A stretch of DNA of 23,340 nt from Cylindrodendrum hubeiense (taxonomy: Eukaryota > Ascomycota > Sordariomycetes > Hypocreales > Nectriaceae), in NCBI GenBank assembly GCA_014621425.1, contig JAANBB010000552.1, forward strand, positions 1 to 23,340, written 5' to 3'. The position numbers were made by a program, and so were the translations under genes. Below the pieces are notes generated by a model that saw only the letters and a list, made by a program, of their open reading frames with translations, was not told the DNA's origin and ran no database searches. Shown here one piece after another: positions 1-10,209 of this stretch; position 1 is the first letter of the stretch, and every line of letters starts with the position of its first letter.

Positions 1-208
1 CGAGCTGACCCATGTCTAGTCTTTTTCTCTGTCCAGACTGGGCTACGAAGTACTGGGCGTATGTGTGTCTTTCTGATAGCAGGTCGTCGTCTGGCAACTC
101 GTAGCCGCAGATGAGACATTTGGGGGATCCCAACAAGGGGTCCCTTCCCCGGAAAGTCCCTGCCCAAAGTGCTGCTACACTCTCCGGTTTGTCTGCCAAA
201 GTTCCCAT
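1..208 (-). CDS. Possible 5' end of an unrecognised CxxC-containing protein, cut by the left edge
   Basis: On the minus strand a frame is open from an ATG at 206-208 to the window edge (69 codons); upstream the same frame meets a TGA near 290 with no other ATG. The product starts MGTLADKPESVAALW and contains CLICGYELPDDD, a C-x2-C pair like half of a zinc site, then an ordinary-looking mixture of acidic, aromatic and basic residues. The start context (GCAAACATGG) fits a fungal initiation site. I do not recognise a family. Against it: codon use is mixed rather than strongly G/C at third positions, and chance frames of this length are common in this G+C-rich DNA. If real, its promoter lies in the long gene-free stretch to the right. 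If it is not real, this is simply more intergenic sequence. Confidence 0.35.
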   Translation of the reverse strand, partial: MGTLADKPESVAALWAGTFRGRDPLLGSPKCLICGYELPDDDLLSERHTYAQYFVAQSGQRKRLDMGQL

Positions 209-1156
209 GTTTGCGGCGCCACAGACGGCGGCCGCTGGCCGGTGGAGGTGGAGGCGGAGGCGGAAGTTGAATGAAACACCAGTGACGAGGACTCAAACAG
301 ATACAATGCCAATGCCCCCAGTCGCTTTGCTTCTGCGGTCTTGTCATGGCCGGTTCCTATCAGGTCTCATCTTTGGAGATGCTTTCTTTTCCAAGCCAGA
401 CGTGAAGTCGAGTTTAGGGACGTGGGTGTGGCATTGAGACGCGGGATCGCGACAAGGGTCTTGAGACGCTAAAAGAGACGCCGGCGCTGGGGAGCTTGGA
501 GCTTGGACGGAGGTGGAGGGGGCGTGGACGCAAACTTAGTGATGGTCGAAAGCCAGCCGGGGGAATCCCTGGGCCTGGTATCCAATCTCGAATTTTTTTC
601 CTGCTCTCCAGCAGGCCTCGCTCAGCCCGGACGAGACCGGTGTTGAGTTTGGCTTGGAGCCGGCTGTTGCTGCCGGTTGTTGGTACCGGCAGTAACTGGA
701 CGGTAGCAGCCGTCTCGTTGGGGGAGTTTGCGACGAAGAGCGAAGGCCAGGTTCAGTTGGGGACCCGTTCTAGTCTCTCTAGCCGTGGCAGCGCTGTCTT
801 GAGTTGACGCACCTGTCTGATAGCATGTCTCGCTGCTGCTCGGCGCTGATGTGAATCGCAGCGCAGCTTCTCAACGCCTCTGCGGCAGAGGTTTCACGCA
901 GCCTGCCCCAATCAGTGGCCCAATCGCGGCGACGACAACGCCGTCGTCAGCTGGCTCGGGGGTCGCCTCCACCACAAAGCCAGCCGGCTTGGGTCCCGCT
1001 CGACGGCGCCGGCCCCTTGGTTTTGGCGCTCTCTCCGTTGTCCACGAGATGACGGCGGCTTCCGCAATAGACAGACCCTGCTGGTGGGCATTGCGGGCCC
1101 CGATCATCCCGTCGCCCGGCGTTATGCGGCAGTTGAGCTGTGCCTGGGACCGTCCT

Positions 1157-1180
1157 CTGTGCTGTGCTGTGCTGTGCTGT
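1157..1180. repeat. (GCTGT)n microsatellite
   Basis: Nearly five perfect copies of a 5-bp unit GCTGT (CTGT followed by four full units) in otherwise non-repetitive sequence. No coding frame uses it. Confidence 0.9.
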
Positions 1181-1417
1181 ACTATGCCGTCGCCGCGTAG
1201 CCAGCTTGTGTAGTAATGCTCACACTTGCCACCGTGGTTCTGGCGAGGCCCGCGGCAACAGTCTCGGCTCCCTTGCGTATCCGCCGCCAGCCCGCCTCAC
1301 TTCGCCCTACGTCCTCGGTGCAATCGCCGTCCAGCCTGTAGTCCTCTGTAGGGCGGTGGATCGTCGTGGAGTCGCCCCTCCAATCCTCCCCGTCGAGGCG
1401 ATGTCCGCTCCAACCTT

Positions 1418-1429
1418 TACTACGTAGTA
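1418..1429. repeat. Perfect 12-bp palindrome TACTACGTAGTA
   Basis: A self-complementary 12-mer centred on TACGTA. This is one of eight TACGTA sites in the gene-free region. It could be a binding site for a dimeric regulator or have no function. Confidence 0.6.
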
Positions 1430-1450
1430 GAGAGGGGAAAGGCTGCCAGA

Positions 1451-1475
1451 GCAGGCTGGCAGGCTGGCAGGCTGG
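1451..1475. repeat. Three-copy 8-bp minisatellite (GCAGGCTG)
   Basis: Three perfect head-to-tail copies of GCAGGCTG plus one base. Probably replication slippage. Confidence 0.9.
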
Positions 1476-2530
1476 TTCGTCTGAAGCGCCGCCCTGACTC
1501 CTTACAGCTGTTAGAGCCGATTCGGGAGACGCAACGGTCGAGCATTGTGCCGGAGCTGGGCTTGCTGGTCTGTCGGCTTACTGGCTGATGGCTCCGCAAC
1601 ACTCGACTCACCCTCGCCGCCCAAAGCAAGACATCGTGCTCCTGCCAATAAGCCGTCTGGATGGCAGTCCTGCCGACGTTGTGGCTACGGGCTACTCCTA
1701 AGAACACTGCTAGCTAAGGTAGGGGCTAACGTTGGTTCCTGCTACAGTGTGCACGTGTTCTCCCGTCCTGGCAGCTCCTCCATTCTCATCCACCGTTCGC
1801 CCCTTCCACTGCCTGCTGGAGTCACTGGACCCAGGATGAACGCCGTCGCCGTACTAAAACTGGTAGCAAGCTCTTAGAGGAAGGGGAAGAGCCGTTGCCT
1901 AGCCTGTGCTAGCGTACTTGTCTCATTGCCCAAAGCCCCATACTTTGTTTCCTCGCTCTCAACCCTCCAGAGCCTTACAGACCTAGCCGATCAAGCGTTT
2001 GCAACAGAGTTGGCGCCGGCTCTTAATAATTAAACGGACTCTGCCACCCGAGGCCAACCGCCGCCATCTTTGGAAACATGCCTCAGCTTCGTCCGACTCG
2101 TCATGGCAGTTGTCCCAATCCCGGGCTCGGAGGTATGTCAATGCACAGACAACCAGGACCAGCTTTCCAGCAGCTGGCCCTCGTGGCCTCTCGTAGCTTC
2201 CGATCGCCATCGCGTTCCTACCCGGCCAATGCCTGGGCTCAGCCTTTGCCTCTGACATCTGCCATTTGCCATCTGCCAGGCTCTTCGCTGTGGGCGGCAC
2301 TATCCATAATTTTAGAATTGGCCTTCTGGCAGCCCATAGCTGTCAAACAACCTCTCCGAGCCTCGTCCTCGTCGCGGCGGATGCGCCGCTCTCAGGTCTG
2401 CCAGGGTCCAGGGGCGTGGGATGGCGGTGGGTGTGCCTCAGCCACAGGGCGTGTCATCTCGTTTTTTTTCCTTTCAGATGAAAGCCAGCAGCCAGGGGGT
2501 GGCCCATTCGTGCCCACGGCCCACGAGCTA

Positions 2531-5099
2531 GGATCATGCATCTCCGATTTGTTCAATCACAGATTCGAGATGGCTTTCTTGTGCCTTTTGATGCGGACCA
2601 ATCATAGGCCTCCTACCCAAAAGAGAACAGGAGCACGACACTATGCACGCGATGTCGCCGCCCACCAGTTCCCAAGCAGTGGTAGCTGAGGCCAAGGCTC
2701 CTCCGGCTCTTGCAAAACTCGTCATCCTCAGTCGTCGACATGCGACTCGCAGGAAACATACCAACCCCGTCCCAGCAACTTCCTGGGATGATGGGTCGGC
2801 GCGAGGTCGGCACTTGAGAGTTGATGGTTGAGTCACTGGTGGCGGGTTGCCTCAGATGAGCTGTGAGCCACCCACTCACTGTCTGAGACGCAAGGCAAGG
2901 GATGCTAACAAACTGATAGTCACATTTGAGACCGCGTATCGACTTGCTCAGGATGACCCAAATCTTGGCAACCCCCATCAACCGGTCCTTCGTGCTTCAT
3001 AGTGCCGCGCCTAATGAGACCAGGTTGTTCTCCTCCCGCTGACTTCCATTTCAGCGGCATGTTGCGAGAGAAGTGTGGGGGTCTGCACATCTAAACGACC
3101 TCCCCACTCTATACCAAGGTACGTATCTGTCCCAGTTTGTTCCGTAGGTTCACAGCCCTGAGAGGGAGCCTGACGCCGACCCGTCCGCCGCCTTGTGGCT
3201 CCAACGCCAGCCAGGAGCCAGGCGGGCTTTCCGCTCCGCCACGACGGCTCTGCCGTCCCGTTCGACCCAAGGGTCGTTTCTTTTCTGAGTCTCAATGTCC
3301 GGATACGCTTCCCCAGACGGCTTGCTGTCTCATTCGGCCACATCGAAGATAGTCCAAAGCCCATACTATGTCCTAGGTATGCATAGGATAGAAAGGAACC
3401 CTGAAGCCCAGACGAACCCGGCCAGTTGTTGCCATCATGGCGCTGGCGAAAGGCTGCCAGATTCACAACGGCCAGAGTTAGTGAGCTTGTGGCGCTCGGT
3501 GGCGGACGGGCGGGCAATATCGGGCAACAGTGGTCCTGGTTAGCCATATGGAGACGCTCCAACGGCGAGGCGCTGCGAGGCGCTACATCGCCAGGAGTTT
3601 CAATGACGGCGATACTCACACAAACCACCACCCGACTCCGACGCCCCGGAGTTGTCTCCTCCTTGATGATAATATCTATCATATTTCTTCTTACCTGGTG
3701 GATAAGGCCGCTATTGAAGTCAAAGACAGCGGAGCTGTTCGTTCCCGGATCTCTTCGGGCGCACCCCAGATCGGGGGGGACCCTGGTCTCGGCGTCTCAG
3801 CCCTCCGGCATCATCACGGTATCACGGGACACAGTTTCATTGACGGATGGCGATGTGCATATTCAATTCATAACGGTGTCCCCCAACGGAGACGGTGTTG
3901 TTTTCTCGGCCGATGGCAAGTGAGAAAAGATGGGAACTTAGCGAGGCGCCCAATCGCCCAGGGTTCATGCTTGCCTCTCTTGGGCGTGAGGGAGTGGGGG
4001 GTGACTGTCGCATTTTGGAGCTAAAGCCACCCTCCCTAGAATAGTGCACGAATATGATATATCATCCCAATGTCAAACCGCATCCAGTCGACGATTTCCA
4101 CTTCTCAGAGAACCATTGGCAGCCGTGGATCGCGTCGCGGGTCCCGACGCATCAAAATCTCGATGCTCTTCTGGTCATCCAGCATCTCGCAGTGGACCCA
4201 TGATAGCTTTGAGGATGCGTCCCAAGGTTCAAGGTCCCAGACCCCACGTCCAAGATGTCTGCATGCTCCCCTTTGGAGTAAAAACTACCGAATATGCTCA
4301 CGCATTCACCCTTTCGCCTCGTGGGGCTCCTCCCACCCACTTCAGCTCCCAAGGCAATTGCAAGATTGCGCAGGCGACGGAGTTGCAAGAGCGCAGTCTT
4401 GATCTGTCACAAATGGTGGGGTTGAATAATCCTAGGTCACATGTGCGGCGGTGGTCCGGTCCTGGCCTCTGAGGGCCATCCCGATCTAGGATGCAGGTTT
4501 CGAGATGGGCATCGCCGAGAACATGGAGGTGTGCTCCGATCTGCGCTCCAGCCTTGCCTTGTAATACTGGACGTCGAGAGGAACCGGCCTGGGTGCTCGG
4601 GGACGACTCCCAATCCAGACGTTTTGACTTGGGGTTTGGAGTTTGGCTCCCACTAAGAAGAGTTGGAGGGCGACCCGGTGCCGTGGTAAGGCACTCGAGG
4701 CGCGCTGCAGCCGCCTCACGGAAGATGGGCAGGGCTGCCTGAGCCACCCAGGCCGGGTCACTTCCAGGCCATAGCGGCGACGCCTCCAAAGTCGCAAGTG
4801 TCGCAGAGCAACCAAGGCGCCCGCTCACAAAGTCACCAAGTCACCAAGTGGCCTCGTTAATGCGCGGCGCGCCCTCCACTCTCAGCGCCAGGTCGTCAGT
4901 GCCGGGACGACACCAACCTAAAGTTTTCATCGGCGATAAGGAGGTCGGGTTGGGAGACTGGACGCGACGAGAACAAGCCTAGGTCGCCAGTTTGGTCACA
5001 TACGCTATGCCACTCCATTAGAGGCAGCCACAGCAGGTGATGGGCAAGCCGATGGGGGGCGTGTGGGCTCGCGGCGTGGGCGAAATGTGATGAGGCGTC
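2531..5099. other. Gene-free stretch with overlapping chance frames
   Basis: Overlapping frames of 60-223 codons occur on both strands (for example minus 3011-3682 against plus 3426-3923), and none shows a family motif. The one frame with some protein-like character is plus 3603-3923: 106 residues, with a hydrophobic segment at about residues 18-34 flanked by basic residues, and a stop overlapping a GTGAGA donor-like sequence at the end. I found no convincing second exon. A short AAGTCACC double repeat lies at 4830-4849. No RNA gene is seen. Confidence 0.55.
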
Positions 5100-7100
5100 T
5101 CAAGTGGTGATTGCCAAATTTGGGCAAACAAATGGGAGAGCTGGGCGAGCTTGGTCAAGGCCCTGGTCAATGCCCTGGCAAGCCGGACCAGGGGCGAGGC
5201 TAGGGCGGTAATGAGGAAGCGGGGGCGCGGAGTTTAAACGCCCTCTATACTGACTGCCGCGAATCTCCCATGCTACTGCGCGCCCGGCGGGAGACAGGGG
5301 GGAACCGCCTCTCAAACGCCGGCGAGGCACCTGCACAACCTGGGGCGACTTGGATGAACCTTGGTGGTCAGTTGGAATATCGGGAGGGCAAGGTCACCGG
5401 GACGCAGACTGAGACGACAACGGCCATCGTCATGGCTGTCTGGGGGGGCACTTGAAGGCGCGCTCATTCATCCGCCCATCATCTCCTGGGGGCCTGGCCA
5501 TCCGTCACAGGATCACAGAGCCGCAGGCATTGGGCCACTAGGCCACTGGGCCAACGATGGAGACCTCATCATCAGGTCGCTTGGCGGAAGTCGAAACCGC
5601 CGTATCCCCCCCTGGAAGGAAATGTTTGCTCTGCAACAACACAGCCCAAGCCCAGGCGCAGGCGTGATGAAGGAGGAGGCAATCATGGCTGGGGGCCGCA
5701 GGAAAGGCCTAGTGGGAATCAGCCCCCGGTCAGCGAGGAAGAGAGTTCCCAGAGGTCTGGGTGAAGGGCGATCCCCCGGCTGATTGGGTGTCCCACTTGG
5801 CGGTGCGAACCAGGTACATGGTCCCAGGCACTTGGAGACCCTTGGAAATGAAAATCCCATGTCTTCCCTCCAATTCCAGCCGTATGTGTGATGAGGATGG
5901 GCAAATTTTCCAGCCCAAGGTATTTCAGAGTCAGGTCGATCCCAGCTGGGCCGTGGCCAACGGCTAAGGGGGGAATGCCGGGCCACGAGGCGGCGTTGGC
6001 AGCATGGCAAGTAAACTGGGTGGCAGACAGGGGGTCTCTTGAGTTCCAGGGGGCTGTTGGCTCCGCCGGTGGAGGACGGTTCCGGGGACGACGGGGTCGA
6101 TACGGGGGCTACGGGGACAACGGATCCGGCGACACACCAAAAACCCGGGTTTTCTTCCAGAAGCTCGCCAGCCCGTTATCGTGGGCTGTGGGCGGCGGTC
6201 ATCTCACCCCGATCATTCGATCCGCTAGCATCATGAAGAGAATTTTTTTCCTACGACCTTGTGGCCGGCGACCCTTTGGGTTCTAGTGATGATCTTGGGC
6301 AAAGCACAATTGGTTCGGTTCAACTTCATGGCGCCATCCTGTCTCAGCCGGCCGCAAGGCTGGTGCGAAGCTCGTCGACGTCACGCAAGGTACGCAGTCC
6401 GTAATCAAACAAAAGCCACGGGCTGATGGCTCATGACTGCCACCAAGGCACCCGTTTAATTCTCTGCGGCTGCGGGCGGGAATTACAGGCCCGTCCAAAG
6501 TACAGGACACGGGATCGCGGCACCGGGACTGGCGAGCGTGGCGGGCTTGAGGAATTCAACGGGATGCGCATCATGCTACCAAGTATCCGTTTACCACGCG
6601 ATGGCCCCGGACTTTGTTTTCGTGCCAAGGGCAAGCAGGTGGGCATGACATGTATTGCAGCCGGTGACGGGAAGACGGGGAGGGGGCGTGTATGAGATGC
6701 TGACCGGCTGTATGCGACGGGTTCATCGTGTGGATGGATGGAGCCGTTACAAGATGGGGTTGGAGGCGACTTTGTTGGGTGACTGGAGTTGTGGGGAGCC
6801 GGAGGGCGGAGAGGGAGCGGATGGCGATGGCAGGACTAACGGATGGCCGACGAGGCCGAATGCGAATTGTCGGCCAATGCCATGTAATGCGATGCTGCTT
6901 CCTGCCAGGTCCTCGCATTGCCCCCAAAAGCCCGCTTTCGATTGCCGCGGGCTGTCGACGGGACGGGAAAAAGTACGAATACGTGGACCTGCGACGTGCA
7001 TCAGTCTGGATGGAGCCTATGCGCAGCACCGCTCAACGAGGATATCGATGCTTCCCATTTCGTCCGGAGTCCGGAGTCGACCACTAAGAAAAAAAGACAT
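5100..7100. other. Gene-free stretch with G-rich plus strand
   Basis: The plus strand has many G runs (for example about 5290-5460 and 6055-6116), giving the strong G-quadruplex motif listed separately. Frames on both strands are short, lack recognisable motifs and overlap one another. I see no intron chain or RNA gene. Confidence 0.55.
6084..6116 (+). other. Canonical G-quadruplex motif
   Basis: Four G tracts of 4, 4, 5 and 4 bases separated by loops of 5, 7 and 4 bases, all on the plus strand. This satisfies the usual G3+N1-7 rule with tracts longer than the minimum. The unit ACGGGG recurs at roughly 10-base spacing, so it may have grown by slippage. Folding in the cell and any function are not shown by sequence. 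Confidence 0.75.
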
Positions 7101-7378
7101 GTTCCCCTCCCATCAGCCCAATTCGCCAATCCCGATGCCCAGCTTCATCATCAATGCAAACGCGTGACTAACAGCACGGCTGTGTGGGGATAATGGCCCC
7201 TGTTCAAGTCCCGGTGCGGCGAAGCCAATGGCGGAGGGGAATTGACCAAGCATCGTTGAGCATGAGGGCCTCAAAAAAATCCCGAATTTTCTCCCCATGC
7301 CGTGGTATACGTCGTACATCGTACATGGCACACGCCCCCCTCCCGCCGCCCGCCGCCGCAGATGGATGCACAGCCCAG

Positions 7379-7407
7379 GGCAAATGGCAGGGCAAATGGC
7401 AGGGCAA
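7379..7407. repeat. 12-bp tandem repeat, two copies plus part
   Basis: Two perfect copies of GGCAAATGGCAG followed by the first five bases of a third. Confidence 0.9.
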
Positions 7408-7746
7408 GACGAAATTCCCAATCCAGAGGGACACACCCACCCGTCTTATGCCCGCCAACACCCGAAGCAGCAGCTGTGCTTCAGACTCATACACCTTTCC
7501 ACGATATCAGCTTCAGCTTGTCACCCCACTTCTCGCTTGGATGCGTTGTGCTTTTTCTCCCTCCTTGTTTTGGTTTTTTTTACTTTATTTTTGCTTCTTT
7601 TGCCCTTTCCGTCTCGTGGCCTTCCTGGTCTGATCTGCGCGCCGGTGGTCGGCGAGATCTGGGATTCGCTGGAGGGACAGCTGGGCGACGCTGGACCTGA
7701 CGCAGGCACATGCAGGGGAAGAAGGAAGAAGCAGGAACGCCTGCTT

Positions 7747-7781
7747 GATGCTGGATGCTGGATGCTGGATGCTTGATGCTT
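7747..7781. repeat. Five-copy 7-bp minisatellite (GATGCTG/GATGCTT)
   Basis: Three copies of GATGCTG followed by two of GATGCTT, head to tail with no spacer, then further degenerate TGCTT words to about 7793. The switch of variant along the array suggests stepwise slippage. Confidence 0.9.
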
Positions 7782-8981
7782 ATTGCTTAATGCCTGCCTC
7801 TGGTCATCCCATGTCAATCAAATGCTGCAATGCTCTCTGCGGGCTCCCGAAATATCTCCCTTGTGCTGTGCCATGTGCCTGAGTGATGCCTAGCCAAGGT
7901 CCTCCATCAGCCGCTCTACCCCGGTCCGACCTGGTGGAAAGAGGGAGAAATACACGGCGGGGAGTACCCATCTCCGTAATGACGATGAATATGCAAGGTA
8001 CCTGAAAATGCTAAGAAGGGCCACAGAATCCACCAGATGGATCAGCCTTGAGGGCGAGACCCGGGCGATGGAGCTCCCGAGGCACCAAGTCGGACCAGAC
8101 GGCGGCAGAAGACCGACGTACATACAACCAGGCAAGCAAACATGACTCCACGGCTCGCTCCATGAGACGCATATCCCGTATTTGGCCGCGACTGTTGGTT
8201 GTCACCCCTCGCTCTCCTCTCTTCGATTCTCTCACATCGCATCCCCTTGTCGTTACATTTTTATTCTCTCACATTCTTTCATTTTCGTGTTCCCTCATAT
8301 TCATGTTTTGCTCGTCTGAGAACACACACTGCCCCCCGGCTGGCTTGTCTCTCGGACCGGCTTTAGCGCGACGCCGGTCGAGCAAACTGCCAGCGGCGCG
8401 CGGGATTCTGGGTCTGATTCCGCGCCGTCGGAAGAGCCTTGTTACCGCGAGCCTGAGAATACGCTCTCCTGGTCAGGGCGTCCCTCACGCCCGTCTCTAG
8501 GGGAAAATATCTCTCCGGATGCGCGGACTGCACGATCCGTCCCGTAGGCCCGGTGCCTGTCAAAGTCAAATGTTTGCTCGCCGCCGGTGCACCGTCAGTG
8601 CGGTGGACGCCGTCCGTCGACGGCTGCAACGGCTAGGGCCATTGCTGGCCCCGGCGGCCCAGGGGTGACGAGTTGGCGAGGTTAGCAAGACGTCGGCATT
8701 TGGTGAGAGGCTGAGGATTGGCGGGAGTTCGATAGGCCGGCGCAGTGCCTCCCGCCGCGGCGCATCGCACCGTCAGGTCGGGTAAGCACTGACTGCCCAG
8801 CCAAGGTACGTACCGAGCACCACCACTTACAAGACTTTGGCGGGTGTGTGCCATGTTACGTAGTTCATCCCACGGAACCGTTGCAAGCCCAGACATAGGG
8901 GTCCCAGGCCCTAGAGAGAAGCTGGCTGCGCTAGGTAGCCATTGCACCCCCCGCTACGAGTTGCCGCTACAGGGACCCGAG

Positions 8982-9014
8982 GCAGAGGGTGCACTGGGCG
9001 CAGAGGGTGCACTG
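8982..9014. repeat. Direct repeat GCAGAGGGTGCACTG, two copies
   Basis: Two perfect 15-bp copies separated by three bases. GTGCAC within the unit is itself palindromic. Confidence 0.85.
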
Positions 9015-9556
9015 TGAGCATATGGGTGTGGCCCACACAGGCTTTCACTGGACTCTGGGCTTGCTCAGCAGGGGGCATCAGGTGCCCGCAGCTTTTCCTT
9101 ACCGAGCGCCGCCGCCGCGACAATAAACGACCACGAGCCATCTCAGCCAGCCAGTGGCCAGTGGGCGGTTTTAGTGAAGCCGCTAGGTTCGCTGCCAGTG
9201 CCAGAATCTTGGGCCAACTGGGGCATCCAGGGAGAGTTACGACGGCGCCGTGAGGCCGAGGCCGCTATCGGGTCAGTGCGGACCGCAGCGCTGGGTCAAA
9301 TCCCCGATTTTCTCTCTTCCCCCCTCTAGCCCCCCATGGAGCATACTACGTATGTATGGAGCTTTGAGCGAGTTCAGCCATGACGATCCTCAGCGTAGGT
9401 GTTGTGTACGCGGCGCGCTATCCGACCCAAGGTGTAGGGGGTCACCACCGGGCGGCGTTCGTACCGGCTTAGTGGCCGTCGGGGAGCGAGGGTTGTTAGT
9501 GCCGCCGCACTACGTACCGAGGCGAGGGAGGCGCTGGGCGCGGCACCAACGGGGAC

Positions 9557-9590
9557 GGCTTGCGGCTTACGGCATGCGGCTTGCGGCTTC
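9557..9590. repeat. Imperfect GCGGCTT/ACGGC repeat
   Basis: Several near-copies of GCGGCTT run together (GGCTTGCGGCTTACGGCATG, then GCGGCTTGCGGCTTC). Probably slippage. Confidence 0.75.
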
Positions 9591-10187
9591 TATACCGAAT
9601 GGAGGGCTTGTTCAAAGGGCGATGGTGATAACGTCGAATGGGTGAACGGTTTGACGGGGCGAAACGAGGCTTGGTTGATGAAAGAGAGAACACGGGCCGG
9701 GGGCTGCATTTGTGGCAGCGTTTGATGGACGGGAGGGAAAGCTCCCGAAGGTGTGGTTATGGTTGGGGGGGAGGGACCAGGATTACGATTGGGGTGACCC
9801 ATCCACCACATGCATAGGTAGGCACATAATAGTACGTACTGGAGTGTGCAAGGGGTGCCCTGGTGTATAAGATGGGGGTTCACCTTGAGGGACGGGGAGA
9901 CGGCCAGATTGGCACCGAGAGGAGGAGATGTGTATTGATTAGGGGGGGAGGGGACACGAGGATAATAGGACAACAGCGCAGATTGTGCATCCATCGGCGA
10001 AGCCCTGAGGTAATGGGAATCGAATCAGATAAGGCGCGATTGAGTTGTGCAACGTGGGCGGTCTGGCCTCTGTTCTTGTCTCCCCTAATCCCCCATGTCC
10101 ATTCCTGCACAGTAGTTCGGAATACTATGTAAGTGGCTTGCGATACTACCAGCAAACTTGCTCGTGGACGTAGCATCGCGCTGCCTT

Positions 10188-10209
10188 GCCTCGCCTCGCC
10201 TCGCCTCGC
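10188..10209. repeat. (GCCTC)n microsatellite
   Basis: More than four perfect copies of GCCTC in a row. Confidence 0.9.

Larger units (their letters stand above)
209..2530. other. Gene-free stretch, left part of the long intergenic region
   Basis: All six frames are broken into short pieces. The longest ATG frame (2078-2689, plus, 203 codons) has no recognisable domain, no intron signals linking it to neighbours, and a composition rich in Ser, Arg and Pro, as expected of chance frames in G+C-rich DNA. Short tandem repeats at 1157 and 1451 and a palindrome at 1418 are listed separately. No RNA gene or mobile-element protein is seen. Confidence 0.6.
7101..8700. other. Gene-free stretch with T/C-rich plus-strand tracts and minisatellites
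   Basis: The plus strand has two pyrimidine- and T-rich tracts, about 7549-7612 and 8228-8310. Such tracts often lie near transcription starts in ascomycete promoters, but no supported coding sequence follows either one. Two minisatellites (7379 and 7747) are listed separately. The overlapping frames at 7113-7817 on both strands read through these repeats and have no recognisable domain. Confidence 0.55.
8807..9838. promoter_or_regulatory. Cluster of five TACGTA palindromes, possibly regulatory
   Basis: TACGTA occurs at 8807, 8857, 9347, 9511 and 9833. Two lie inside longer perfect palindromes: GGTACGTACC (8805-8814) and AGTACGTACT (9831-9840). By hand count only three more occur in the other 17 kb of the gene-free region (1421, 3120, 11048). 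An ACGT core is typical of bZIP-type sites, and the copy at 8857 reads TTACGTAG, close to the TTACGTAA sites of AP-1-like fungal bZIP proteins. That the cluster regulates anything is inference, because no nearby gene was identified. Confidence 0.3.

Noticed and set aside
3011..3682. 223-codon minus frame
   Set aside because: No family motif; it competes with plus frames over the same bases and has no splice-linked neighbours.
10008..10075. tRNA-like stretch on the minus strand (a word resembling an A box, then TTCGATTC)
   Set aside because: The D stem has a mismatch, and no anticodon or T stem pairs at the required spacing.
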